Shown here: piece by piece, positions 14,679-27,345 of the stretch
Numbering within the stretch: the first letter of the stretch is position 1
Layout: every line of letters starts with the position of its first letter
Source of the DNA: Parus major
Taxonomy: Eukaryota; Chordata; Aves; Passeriformes; Paridae
Reading direction: 5' to 3'
Assembly (NCBI RefSeq): GCF_001522545.3
Contig: NC_031769.1
Coordinates: forward strand, 11,891,888-11,955,887
DNA: 64,000 nucleotides
The notes under the pieces: model-generated
Databases searched by the model: none
Told to the model about the DNA's origin: nothing
Seen by the model: the letters and a program-made list of their open reading frames with translations, nothing else
Translations under genes and position numbers: made by a program

Positions 14679-14917
14679 TCTTTTTCTTTTTCTTTTTCTT
14701 TTTCTTTTTCTTTTTCTTTTTCTTTTTCTTTTCCTTTTTCTTTTTCTTTTTCTTTTTCTTTTTTCTTTTTCTTTTTTCTTTTTCCTTTTTTCTCTTTCTC
14801 TTTCTCTTTCTCTTTCTCTTTCTCTTTCTCTTTCTCTTTCTTTCTTTTTCTTTTTTCCCTTTTCTTCTTTTCTTTTTTCTTCTTATTTTTCTTTTTCTTC
14901 TTTTCCTTTTCCTGTGT
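14679..14917. repeat. Polypyrimidine simple-repeat array (TTTTTC)n, (TTTCTC)n and TTTTCC
   Basis: The tract is almost pure pyrimidine on the plus strand. It begins at the gap edge with a regular TTTTTC hexamer array, changes near 14790 to a TTTCTC array, and ends in irregular TTCTTTT/TTTTCC units before unique sequence at about 14915. Its unit types are the reverse complement of those in the 62-355 array, so the two arrays are inverted with respect to each other about 14.5 kb apart. The left boundary is lost in the gap. Confidence 0.97.
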
Positions 14918-16243
14918 TAGATGTTGCTAGCAATTTAACTGACTTTGAAGGAATCTGTAATAGTAAATATTATGGTTTATTATGTTTTTTTCCAACACTT
15001 CGCCTATGAAAACAAACTACATAAAAGACACCAGGGTCAAAGACCATTGGAGTAGGCATTGTAGATCCATTACAATACAGTACCCATAGGCAGTGGTTAT
15101 TTATTGGAATATGTTATGAGTCATGGCAATTCATAACACTACAGTCACTGGAAAATTCCATTTCCCACTCCGAGCCAACATTAGGCTTACAGTACATACA
15201 ATTTGATTAACTGAGACACAAATGCATCCCAGCAGTTACAGGAGAGTTGTTTCCTTTCTTTCCTAAAATTGAGAGATACTTATTATTTCCAGGAAAATAA
15301 ATAAGGTCATGTGGAATGAAGCATTTGCAATTCTTGGCAGGACACTTAAAATGAATAAGACTGTACATGAAAGCTTGTTTGTCTGTCAATTTAGTTTCAT
15401 TTTAAAGATTTCAGTCTTATCATTCATGATTTATGCACAACATGTACTGCCACTTGCTGGTCTGTTCTATAAATACCTTCATAATTTGAATTAAGATAAT
15501 CTGTTATCTGTGCCTGGTAGATGTATTACAGTTTTGTACTCACTTAAAGTTCCACTAAACCATAAAGCCCTTTTGCATTTTAGATTTAGCTAAAAATATT
15601 CACCCATTAAAATAGCAATCATCATTAAAATTAGTTCCCTGATTCTACTGATTAATTTTAAAGCAACAAGCAAGGTTTCTGAAAATTTACAATTAAACAT
15701 ATTTTTAGACAAAACCTGACAATTTTTAAGTCTAGAGAAGCAATTAGCTGGCATAAAATCTGCAGGACACAGAGCGAAGAGGAAGTAATTTGAAATAAAT
15801 ACATATATTAATATAGACATGTCATAAGAATATTGCCAGAGGCAACAGAGTAGTACAGCTACAAATGTTTTAAATGAGAATATTTAAGACCCTTCCAGTT
15901 CTCTCCAGACAAATGTGGATCCTTCTATAAAGGGGACAGGTTGTTTCTTTGTGAATATATAGTTTCAGGTAAAACGAGTTTCAAACTTTTCATCTCGTAT
16001 CACCTCTGTAGTTTCAGTGAGACAAATGTGAGTAGTTGGCTTAGGAGATGCAAGATAATAAGATAATTACATTCTGGTAAATAGGCATTTTCAGTCACAT
16101 GTGGAATTTGAATCTTATATTCACTTTTGGCTGTTGCTAAAGAGAGGGAATAACCTGTTCTCCATATCTTTGACAGGGAGAATAAAAAGTGGTGGAGCCA
16201 AAGTGCAGTAAGAGCTATAGCCTAAGTCTTTTAGGAAATGCTA
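14918..16243. other. Unique non-coding sequence
   Basis: No gene or recognisable repeat is visible. All open frames are under 80 codons, and opposite-strand frames overlap one another at similar lengths, as expected by chance. Confidence 0.65.
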
Positions 16244-16345
16244 AATCACTGGCACAGACTGCTCAGAGAATTTGTGGAAATGCCATCACTGGAGATCTTT
16301 AAGATAAGTTAGGCAGTAAAAGGTCATAGCTGGATGTCTTTATTC
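16244..16345 (+). mobile_element. Old CR1 LINE 3'-region fragment
   Basis: The segment starting CACTGGCACAGACTGCTCAG, followed by AGAATTTGTGG and a 'cactggagatctttaagataag' type continuation, matches the well-known CR1 layout at the end of ORF2 (cactggcacaggctgcccagagaagttgtgg, then a 'ccctggagatgttcaaggcc' block). It is in sense orientation, short and diverged, with both ends eroded. The terminal octamer repeat is not visible. This is a dead fossil with no coding capacity. Confidence 0.7.
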
Positions 16346-19300
16346 AGTCATTCTAAGTATCACATAAATGTTCTGAAAAGCATTTAAGAGCTATGTAAAG
16401 ATATTTTTTACATGAAACCATAAAATATTTTGTATGTTTCTTCAATATTCATTTACAATCAGAAATTTGAGATTTGGGTCTTTATTATTTTTAATTTTCC
16501 TATTTTCTTTCATTTGATTATCTGAATCAAGAAGAAGACTTGGATACTTTCTTTTCTTTTTATTTTTTTTTTTTGTGGACCATTTCTCATGTGCTGGGGT
16601 CCATCAGTTGGTAGCTACTGGACTAGAAAAACCACTTGAATCTCCCTGTCATCTTGTTTGCCACAAATAGTTTCTGAAAGATGGTCTTTCTGTTTAAAAT
16701 TTAAATTATGCTTAAAAGTCAACTGAGTAATACAAATTCTAATTTTAAATCTGAAAACAAGCCAAAGTCTGTAACTGCCAAGTACTGTCATAGTATAGGA
16801 AATATTAACATGGGTGCAACCCTAAACTTTGGCACATTCTAAAACTTTTTAACAGTAGGATGCTACTAAAAGAAAGATGTAATGGCATATATTTTTAAGC
16901 TAAGGACAGCCATTACCCTTAGATTATGGGGGCAAGGGGAAGCCCTGCATAGGCCAACAGATTTTTTTTCTTTTTTAATAGGAAAGAACAAAATATCTCT
17001 TTAAGTGAAATAAGCCCATTTCCTTCTCTTAAATAACCAATGTGTCAAACAGAATTTTAATCTATTTATGACATTTTTAAATTATTTTATGACTTTATAG
17101 CTCAAGAACATTGAACATCTTACAGATTTCAAGCAGCAAAACAAACAAAAAAAACAACCAAGCTGCAATCTCCCCTAGAAGCATGATGGGGCCCATGAAT
17201 GAGTATTTGTTTTCAAGTTTGTGAGTCAAGGAATTAAATATTGTTCAGCTAACAGTACCTTCAGAAGCAGTCATAAAATATGGGTGATGGACTTAAATTG
17301 AAAATAATAGCAATCTAAGGGCTGTCCCAGGTGACCACTGGACAGTAACCACTCTTGAAATGCCATTCTTGAGCCTTTTAAAGAGCAGTGGTAGATTTTT
17401 TTAAAGGGTGTGGGAAAGGGAAGAACCAACTTGCAACAGACTGTTTTGATGTGTCAGGGCAAGACAGAAATAATTAACTGGGACCTACCTGTCTCTGCTG
17501 TACAAGGAGCACATTGTGCAGAGCTCACAGCTCTCTCTTTGTCCTTCTGAGCACTGCAGGGATAAACAGGAGTGACTTAAGCTCTAAGAAACAGCTCCAA
17601 AGCCTCCTGAAGCCAAGAGTCTCATGATCAGCTCCTTGATTTGGCTCAGATTCCCTGTGTGCATTGTACCCACTCAGTAAAAAAACCTGTCCTTCAGAAT
17701 AAGCAAAACACCTGGTAACAAAGGTAGCAACACTGGTTCCTATCTGCCTCAGCTCTCTCTGTACACTGAATAACGAAATTTGGCTTTTTGTTCCATATTT
17801 TGTAAGAAGGACTGGCATACAATAAACATATAGAAGTTTGAGGCTTCATTCCCTCACTATCCAACATACAAAGCTGTTCCTTCCCCCTCTTCTGTGTCCC
17901 TACAATATTCCCCTGATCCACATTCTCATATTTAGCAGATAAAGGAGATCAATAGAGCTGAAACTTTGTTTTGCTTATCAATCAAGAAGATGGAAGGGCC
18001 TCATGGGCTGTATTGCTGTTTCAGTTTATGGAAAAGAGAACTAATTTCCTGCTTCCTCTTTAAGAGAAGTAGCTCTGGTCTGCTCACAGCCAAAGGCAGC
18101 ATTGCTCTCTTCTCTAGGGCCACACATGGTGAGGCCTTATAATTAATACGGTATAAGCAGACTGTGAATTGATATATTAATCCAAAAATTATCCAGTAAA
18201 GACTCACTTCTGACTGGGAATGGTTAGTGCCTTCTCCTGACCATCTGAAGAAGAGACAAGTCTGTATCCATTCCATCAGACTTCAGCCATGTGAAAGCGA
18301 TGTTACTGGTTTAAGCAACCGCCTGTGTTCTCATTGCAGCTGAAGGAAAGGGAATATGTTATATAATACCCATCTTGGCAGTAGATACATCACTTTCTGG
18401 AGATGTCAACTGCTCTCCAAAGACAATACGGGCTCCTGGAAGACAAGGCTGGAAGAGGGCCCGTCCTTTTAGATGGTGCACGTTAAGTGAGATGAATTCT
18501 GCCAACAGGCTGCTGCTGCTATAAATCACTGCATGCTTGTGCCCAGTCCCACACCAACACAGCTCTCTCAAAGCAGCTGTAAGAAGTGACAGCTGCCTGG
18601 CAAGATACTAGACTTAAATACGAGCAGATAAGAAGTGAGATGGAGTGATTTTGAACTTGGAAGGAAAAAGAGGAAAATATGAATCATCCATTTTATACAG
18701 TATATTATACCTTTTATGGTTCAAAGCAACATTTGTGTGACACTCCCCACAGAGGGTAAATTTCAAATAGGTTCTCTCCAGATGTTTTTCAGCCATGTAT
18801 CAAAAATGTTCTAATATTCATCTGAAATGCTATACTGCCTCTCTATTTTACTTCTTAAAAAATTCAAGTAAAGCAGAAAATAGATAATAAACAGAAACTT
18901 TCTCAAGAGGCTTTGGTTGTTTCTAAGCATTAAAAATAAGGAAAACTTGCTATTTCAGTAAGATTTAATGTTTATCTGCTTTAAATCCTGGAAAAAAAAA
19001 ATAGGTAGCATGGGAGGTGAAGGGAAGAAGCTTCAGAACTGATTAAGGATGTAGATTTAGGTGGAACATTTTTGGATTTACGACAGATTTTATGTGTGGT
19101 TTTTATGGTTTTGTTCACCACTCATAATTCCCATTTTATAAGCATAAATCTTCTAAGATACCTCAGAAATGAACAGACACATTACCCGTTTCTGTGTGTC
19201 GTGAGTGACCATTATCATCTATCTGCTTCGTAAGGAAAGTCTGGCAGTTCAAATCCTTTTAAAACAAAGGGACAGCAGACCAGACTCAGGCAAATGCTCA

Positions 19301-19499
19301 AATGCCAATAATGGCTAAAAGCAAAATTCTTGGCAATGAAAAAGAACTAATGAAGGGGTTTGTGACTGAGATGTAAATAACCTTTTTGTTTTCTCTTGCT
19401 TTCTGTTGCTCCATATTTTATGTACAGAATTAACTAGGAATATTTGATAATCCTAGGAGAGAGGCTATTTATTGATCATGGTTAGTTCTGCCTGCCATG
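16346..19499. other. Unique non-coding sequence
   Basis: No gene is recognised. A T-rich run lies near 16550-16575 and an A/C-rich run near 17138-17160. The overlapping minus-strand open frames at about 17525-17921 and 18001-18276 have no recognisable domain and no convincing start or splice context. I treat them as chance. Confidence 0.6.
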
Positions 19500-19605
19500 C
19501 TTGCAGTGCTCTGAAATTCATGCTTTAATTTGCATGAACTGAGATGATTGGCCTGTGTAATGATTAATTATTATTATTAATTTGGAAGACATTTAATTAA
19601 ACTTT
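19500..19605. promoter_or_regulatory. Candidate conserved-enhancer-like block (octamer plus homeodomain motifs)
   Basis: Within about 100 bases there is a perfect POU octamer ATTTGCAT (19528-19535), the homeodomain core TAATTA (19565-19570), a TTATTATTAATTT stretch, and ATTTAATTAA (19591-19600). A CATGCTT/TTCATGC repeat and a GATGATTGG element lie alongside. This density of POU and homeobox motifs in non-repetitive sequence is typical of developmental conserved non-coding elements in vertebrate gene deserts. Conservation cannot be tested here, and an AT-rich background makes TAATTA frequent, so this is a suggestion only. Confidence 0.3.
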
Positions 19606-22600
19606 AAAGGAATTAGGCTATTGATGGCAATGGGTATATTAAATGGTTTCAATACGTACTAAGACCCACAAAAATTGCATATGTAAGGAGATGGAGATAA
19701 AACTAAATAGGAAACTGCCAACAACAGATGGTCAAGCCTGTGTTACTGTTTCAGATCTACCTTGAGATCACAGGAACAAGGTTTAGTTATATGAACTCTT
19801 TATATATTATTTTGTAGCACATTGGTTTTATTTAAATTTGTGTGGTTGTAGGAATTGATTCCTCTCCAGGAGTTTAGACTCACGTAATCCTAGGATGATA
19901 GTTCTCTCCCTTCCTCTTTTTATTATGCACAAGAGGAGAAATCTTGTTTCAGAAAGACGTTCTTTTAGGTACCAGGAAGATGACAATCCAACTGGTGGAC
20001 ATCCTGTTCCTCAAAAACTGTGTCTGCATCCATTTCTCACACACTGCAGAAAAGGGAAAGGTGAGAGACCTCTTCAAATCTGGCAAGCAGCAAAGCTTCT
20101 GTGATGTCAACCTAACATGCTGGCAACACACAGATTATCAAATTAACTTTGAGTTCTAGGAGAACTTCCAGACTGACAGATGTAACCTTAGCTAGAAAAT
20201 CAGGCACTGTGGTGAGTAAACTAAAAATACAGAGCAACTTGAAACAAGATCTTGTCTTTTGGAAACTTTGTGAATTGTCAGATTTGATTTTATTTTCTCT
20301 TTAGCATGAGAAAAACACTAAAAAAAAAATCAACCAGATAAAGAAAACTGTGAAATTAAAACTTAGGTTCTCCCTGAATTTCAACATGATTTTGGACCTG
20401 CTTTGCAGGAAGTAAATTGCAAGTATTTCAGCAGATTAGAAACATCAGTTTAGATCCAGAATAAAAACCAAAGCCTAATGTATAACAACAAACACTTCCA
20501 TTTTTCCAAAAAGGTATGTTGAGAGATGTGTCATCCTGGGAGATTTTTGTTTGTTTCTTCTGTTGTCACTGTTATTTTTTTGCTTGGGTTTTTTATGTGC
20601 ATGGAATTGTCATTCTTTAATAGTCAAGAAGGGAGAGCTCTTAAGCACAATAGTGATTTGTTGTCATTATTATATGAGTTTCTCTTGACAATTGACATTA
20701 GAAAAGGAACCTTGAAGTTGGCAAAGACATATATTCCTCCAGAACATTGAGCCTAGTGTAATAATGTCCCATCCTTTCAGAGATCCAGAATGTCCTTTCC
20801 TCTGCTGGATATTGTTCTAAAAATTTCTTCCAGGCAAGCTAACAGTAATTTTATCCATCTATCCACTGTTAGCAAGATATAAGAATAACTAATAAAATAA
20901 AAATATAGCAGAGCCACAAATACCATTATATAGAGAACTACATAAAAAATTAGATAAAATATTGAATAACTTTCCTTTTTTTCCAGTGTCATATGTATTT
21001 AAATGCTGTAACCAATGAACTGTTTTTCCCATCTGCATTCCTTAGAAGATAGTTAGCATTTTTCACCCCTTTCCAGCAGAAGTGAACTAAAACCTATACC
21101 TGTTCCTTAAAGCATTTACATATTTGCTTGTCTTTAAGCTTTGGTTCAGCATATTGGGTATTCAAATGGACAGAATGTTATTTGGGGTGATTTTCTGAAG
21201 CATAAGAGTAAGTGTTGCTCAGGAAGATACTAATGAGCATCAGTTTCAATTTTTGGCTGTGTAAATATATCAGAAGATCCTCTGCATAGTGTAAAATTCT
21301 TTGATGTTCTTATGTATTTTCAGATTCACACTTATGTATGCAGTCAACTGTATCAGGATCTGTGTCTCTGATTGCAAAGTCTGGATGAGACCAATAACTC
21401 CAAGGCATGTGAATAACCCAGACTGACGTGAACAATTCTGTTAAAAGCAACAAAAATGAAACAAATGCCCTAAGGCAAAAATCCAAGAATAAAGTCTTCC
21501 TGCTGTCAGAGGTATTCTGGGAAGTATATTCTCTTATCAATGTCTTTATAACACTAAAATTTGTCTATCAGTTTAAAACAAATTATTCTTTTTTTTGCTG
21601 TAACCATTTAGTAAATGACTGCCCAAAGCACTCGTGCCTGATCAATACCTGAATTTCTCCAAAAGCATTGCTTTTCAAGCAGCATTTTTCAGCTCTGAAT
21701 ATTAAACCAGTTCCACTCATTTCTCCATCAACTTAAAACATTTTTATCACATATTATTTTCTGCTAAAATGGAGAGTGCTTCATTTCAGTTTGTTGTTAT
21801 TCTTGAAGCCTGGTGATAGCAGCACTGCTCTTAGTGCCAGTGGACTTTCATAAAATTAGTAGCTGGTAATCCTTCTTATGTTTTGCTATTTACATGTGCC
21901 AAGTGCTGCACTCTGGATCACACCAGGCTTTCATTGCAGTGAAAATCTCTCATAAAATATTCCATCAGTTTTATTTTCTGAGAAAGTTATTCAGCTGGGT
22001 TCCATTCATTACAAAGTTTGTAGAGGCCAGTACATAAAAAGTACATACTGAATAGACACCATGCAGCAAAAAAGAAGTTTTTTTAAGATAATACACTAAA
22101 CAAAGAAACACAAATCAAACAAAACCATGCAGTAAGATATAATATTTAAATAAGGTCATATTGCTAAGTAGTGAACAGATTTATTGTTTTATCTTTTGGA
22201 ATTCAGAAATCAGCTTCCACTCTTTCCATTATTTCTCATAACAATTTTCTGTCTCTGTGAAGTTTTTCAAAGAGAGAGCTGTCTGTAATTGATCAGTCTT
22301 CTTAATAGCAACATGAAATGCCTGCAGAACTCTTTTACTTCAGGGCTATTAGTCTAGTATGGAGGAATCCCTTCTTCTCAGAGTCCAACACACATATGCT
22401 GGCAAACAAAACATAGCTGTTGGATCAGAAAAGCTGTGCAGATATCAGATTACCATATGGGGAAAATGAGAAGATGAACTGTTAGCATGGGAGAAATTCT
22501 GCTAATGTTCATCTTAATTCTGTGAGCTTACTTGGCAATAGTATAAGCATATCCAGAAGATCCTCCAGGCAAATCCCCACTTGTGGACAAGTAAGGAATT

Positions 22601-25600
22601 CTACCAGCTGAACAAACTGTAGGTGAGTGAAGTACAGCCTGTCTGAGGCAAGCGTGCACGAGCAGCCATGTAACTGAGAAGGGATTTTCTCACCTGATGC
22701 TCTTGCTGAATATCTGCTAAAGTTGCCCCTTTCCTTGGATTTGCCATTTATGCTGTCTTGGAAACAGAAAATAAGCTGTAAGTGCAACACCAACTTTGTC
22801 CTTTGCTGTTGTTTCTGCCTTTACATCCATCTGGTTCTCAGAAACAACCTAATTCTCTCACATTCCTGGAAGTGAACGGATCCATCTGTTTGATAAGAGG
22901 GTGAGTCAGCATGAGAGCTCAGTATCTGTATGAAGGACCCTTAGTAACAGATATGAAAAAAACCAGATCATGTTTGCAAATTATATTACATTTCATTGTT
23001 ATAACAGAGAAAAATGTCTCCATTTCTTTCAAACATTAATCAAATACATTTTTATGTTGATAATTTTGGTTTTATCTTTGCACTTCTGAAATGAATTCTG
23101 CCACCACAGATATCATTTGATGTAGATGACATTTTCCTTCAAAACTCATATGGATATACCTTGAAGATACTGATTTTTACCTAGAATCAGTTTAAGCATT
23201 TAAAAAGTTTCATTGAACAACAGGAAGTATATCTGTCCATCCTTTGCTTGACATGTAGTTTGAAGTCATCAACAAATACTAGTTTTCCTCCATGAGAGAA
23301 AAAAACCCATCAGTGTTAAAATCTGACTGGAAAACTTATCAAGAAAAGGGACATAACTTTCACAATCACTAAAATTCATCAGTTGTAGAAGTCAGCTTGA
23401 AGACAACGTCACTGGATAAAGGCACAGAGAGTGCTTTGATGCTCTTTCTGGCAGGTGAGTACCTCCTGTGATTTTACAGCAGCAGATTTCTCAGTTGTAT
23501 CTACTTTACTTCACACTGGAGAGAAATTACGTTACTCTTGTCTGAGAACAAACAGACCTGAAATATGCAATTCGGTGTAAACTATGAAGTTGGTTATTTT
23601 GTATCTTTAGTATCTGGCTGGATTTCCTTCTTAGCTCTTTATCTACTTATTTCCACTATTTATGTTTGGATGTGTTCTGTCCATGTCTGACAAAAAAAAG
23701 TTAATTTTGGCTGCTGTATGCAGAGATAGGTGCCAAACTGTGAATTTTCTATTAAATGGTATGCCAGCATGACTGGTTCATGTAGGGGTCTCTATGTAAA
23801 TTTGAGTTTCCAAAGCATGTCCATGACTCTTTCTTCCATGCAGTCACTTAGCTGAATTAATCTACTCTAGTTCAGCTTTCAAGCACTCTTGATAGAAAGC
23901 CATTTATCTGTGAGTGGGATATCTCCTAATTGCTCAGTTCCATACAACTTTCTAAGTAGACTTTTACCCATCCCTTTAAGAAACAGAGGCATAAAGTAGA
24001 GGTTTACAGGTCTGATTGAATGCAGGGAAATTGCCAGGTTCATTTAGATCTGTTGTCAAACAATGAGTCTTTAAATAATTTACCTTAAGACAGAAAAAAA
24101 CACTTCCAGAAACAGCAATATTATTTTTTGGAAGGCATTGGCTCTGTGAATGGTGGCTGCTGCAACTTCATACTCCTCTTGACATGTGCCCCCCACACAC
24201 AGCAAGTCTTTGAAGCACTGGATAGAACAGCACAGAAATTGCCAAGAACAAGCATGGCTGGAATAGACTGATCAATCCTGGAGAAAGCACTAGGAAGCAT
24301 CAAAGTGTCTAAATAATTTTTCCTTTTATCCCCATTAGACAGCTGACGCTGTTTATATGCTCTAGCCAGATACAGTAAAACTCATTTGGTTATTTTTATA
24401 GCGGGAAATGTCTGTTTAATGCCAATTTCATTCCATTTAGGGTGGTATTTAATATTCTACTCAACCTGAAAGTGGTATAATGTCATTCCAAAGCAACAGT
24501 ACTTACTTACAGACTGGACAGCTAAGGAGATAGAAGACCAGTTTCAGCTGCTGGTTCTACACATAATCTCTAGGGCAAACAACTGCCCATTTATTACCAG
24601 CAAGATTAAAACACTTTCTTTCTGTTGTGTCCCATGAGATACAAAACTGAAATGTTTAGAGAAGGGGGTCCAGGAGTCTGGATGAGAAAAATCTTCACAG
24701 GAAGAGTTGTACACCACCGTGTTAAGCTTTGGATGTCAAACTGTAACTATAAGAAACAAATTCCTAGAAACAAATTATTCCTTCTACCTACAAATTTACA
24801 CAAAATGAATCAGAGTTACATTTGTTGTACTTTCAAACACTTACTTTTTCAGAGACAGCATGTTTCTTTTTCATGTTTTCAAATGCACAACCTGGTCCTT
24901 TGTATGCTGCTGTCATGGTGTGATTTGTTCCAGGTTTGTGCCTCAAGCTCCATCTCTCTGTCCATGTGTGCATGGCCTCACTACAGATTTAAAAGCTACA
25001 CTTATTTCCTATTTTCTTATTTTCTCAAATATGAATACCATCACCTTGTAATACCAAGGTTTAATTTTCACTCATTCAAATAGTTTTCTATTCATGATTA
25101 CTTTGCAGGTTTGCTGTTTTTTTTTTTTTTTTCCTGGAGGCAAACAGATAAAAATTGCAGTCATTGTATGTATATATTTGTATATGGGTGTACATGTGTG
25201 TATCTGTACAGATATCCATATATTTGTGATCCAGCAGGCAGTGGGAGATTAGAGATTGTGCTTTGTGACTGTGGAACTGACACTTTTAATTAATAAGTCT
25301 TGGGACACATTGTACTCTGGGCAAGAGAGAAAAAGAAGCTTTGTGTTAATGCCTTGGTAATAGACTGCTCACAGGTGAAAAAGCAAGGACTTTTAAAATG
25401 AAAGGACTGGAATTTTTGGTTGCTTTTTTTCCCTGCCATGTGCTTCCAAGAGCTTGAGAAGTCTGAGTAAACACCCTTCACACAGAAATTCCTGTGATAT
25501 TTGACTCATGCAGCCAGGACTCTGTTCCAGTCCATTCCAACGTAGTCACTGTTTTGCCTGATAACTCCTGTACAAGCCATGTGCCTGGTACACTAGTGGG

Positions 25601-27317
25601 GAAACTTTCCAAACTGGCAATAGATGACTGCCAGTCAAATGGAAATAATTAATGTTACAGACAATGAAGCAGAGATTAACAAAGAAGTCAGTCAATTGGA
25701 TCCTGTCCTAGTGTTTACTGATGACAAAGGCTTTGCTGCATCTTAGACATTTTATTTTATTTTTTCCCAGAACAATCCCATTCTCCAGGTTGTTGTTACT
25801 GCCTTATGAGTTGGACTTACACAATAACTTCACACAGATTAGAGCTGTGATCCTCTGTCTTCCTGATTTATTTGGACAGATCCTTCAACATTTATATCAT
25901 CAGTATGGATTTTCATGTTGTGGTTTAAGAAGGTTTCTTTACCACCAGTGTTTCTTATTTAAATGTGTGGCAGGACACCAGAAAACTTTATGTGCTCTGA
26001 GAGAAAGAGAATAAAACATGTGCATTTCTTATTTATTTATTGTAATTATTTTTTATTTTATTTTGACATTTGACATTCTCTTGCTTCCAGACATGGGCTC
26101 ATGTTAAGTTCAAGAAAATGCTGACAGTCTGAAAGGGTGCTCAGGCATGTGTTTAACATTAGCACATCTTTAATTCCTTTGGGCATTCAATATTCAAAGT
26201 ATGTTTAAATATCTTCCTGCTTGCGACATTAAATCTTTCTCTTCATTTCTGTAGCCAACCTTTGTCTGTACCCAAGGCATCCTTTGTGCTCATTTTCATA
26301 CTACTCTTCAAATATTATCATTTCTAGATTTACCCTGAGAGACCTAAGCATATGAAGAAATGCTTATGAGAAATGTATATGTGCATATGACAAACTAAGC
26401 AGGACAATTTTTGTTTATATTTCAATGAATAGCGTATATGACAATATGTTAAAGTATTTGTTTTAATCTGTTGATTTCTTTTTCTTATGAGATGAAAAAT
26501 ATTTTTAACCTCATCCAAAAAATGTTTTCCTCGTGCTATGAGAAGGAAAATGACCCTGTGAAATTTGATACAAATTTTGTAAATTCAAAGTAGTTACAGA
26601 AAGAGTTCAGTTTTGAATACTCAAAGGTCAGAATACATCCTGGAGTTACTGAAAAAAGCCTCAGGAAAACCTTTGTTCAGATTATTTAACCAGAAAATCT
26701 AGATGCATATAAAATTATAAATATATATATAAATTATATACATATATATTAGAAATCTATTAAATATGGGTTCATACCTTGAAAACACCATGACTGAAAT
26801 GTCTCAGACAGACAGGTGCCTTGAGCAGGATTCACCTGACCCCTAAAAGGACTAAACTGTAAATGTCTACTCATAGTAGGTGAAATAAATTATTTTCTAT
26901 AGTCCACTAAGACAGATTTTAAGTATACAAAATGTTCATAATTTCAACAAAAACTGCCTAATAAAAGGAGATGTGATCCAGCCTGGGGATACTCAGGCTC
27001 TAAGAAGTAGAGCCGTATACACAAAAAAACATTACTTTCTGTGCCATTTTTTATTTTTTCATTTATGGTTTTTACATAATGGTGATTTCCTATGCTATTC
27101 ACTCATATGTTACTTCAGTTTTGGGGTTCTGTTTACATGGCTTCAGCCTTACCTATCCACAGTAATTATATGGCTCCCTCTTTATTCAGTAGGACTGAGA
27201 GGCAGATCTGAACTCTGGGGGTACCTGTCCCTCTCTGCTACGCCTTGAGAATGCCACTGTGTCTAACAGAAAAGATGCTCAACTTCTACCTTATTTTTTT
27301 TTACCTTACCTTCTGTC
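19606..27317. other. Unique AT-rich non-coding sequence with simple tracts
   Basis: No gene is recognised. Contents include a 16-T run (25117-25132), a TATATA-rich patch at about 26704-26755, and small A/T runs. The longest open frame (about 24625-25083, plus, 152 codons) is Cys/Phe/His-rich, with no domain, signal peptide or flanking splice sites that I could identify. Its composition suits a chance frame. A donor-like GGCAG|GTGAGT at about 23455 follows a short open stretch but has no clear acceptor. Confidence 0.6.
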
Positions 27318-27345
27318 TATTTGACACTACCCTTAGTGTCAAATA
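27318..27345. repeat. Perfect 12-bp inverted repeat (hairpin, 4-nt loop)
   Basis: The arms TATTTGACACTA (27318-27329) and TAGTGTCAAATA (27334-27345) are exact reverse complements around the loop CCCT. Outside, GTC at 27315-27317 can also pair with GAC at 27351-27353 across a 5-base bulge. It is too short for a typical microRNA precursor. It could be the core of a small palindromic element or simply a chance palindrome. Confidence 0.85.

Noticed and set aside
23380..23460. Short open stretch before the donor-like GGCAG|GTGAGT
   Set aside because: There is no polypyrimidine acceptor upstream, and the open stretch is only about 27 codons.
24625..25083. 152-codon plus-strand open frame
   Set aside because: No domain, no splice or promoter context, and composition follows local base content. 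A second overlapping frame on the same strand is also open.
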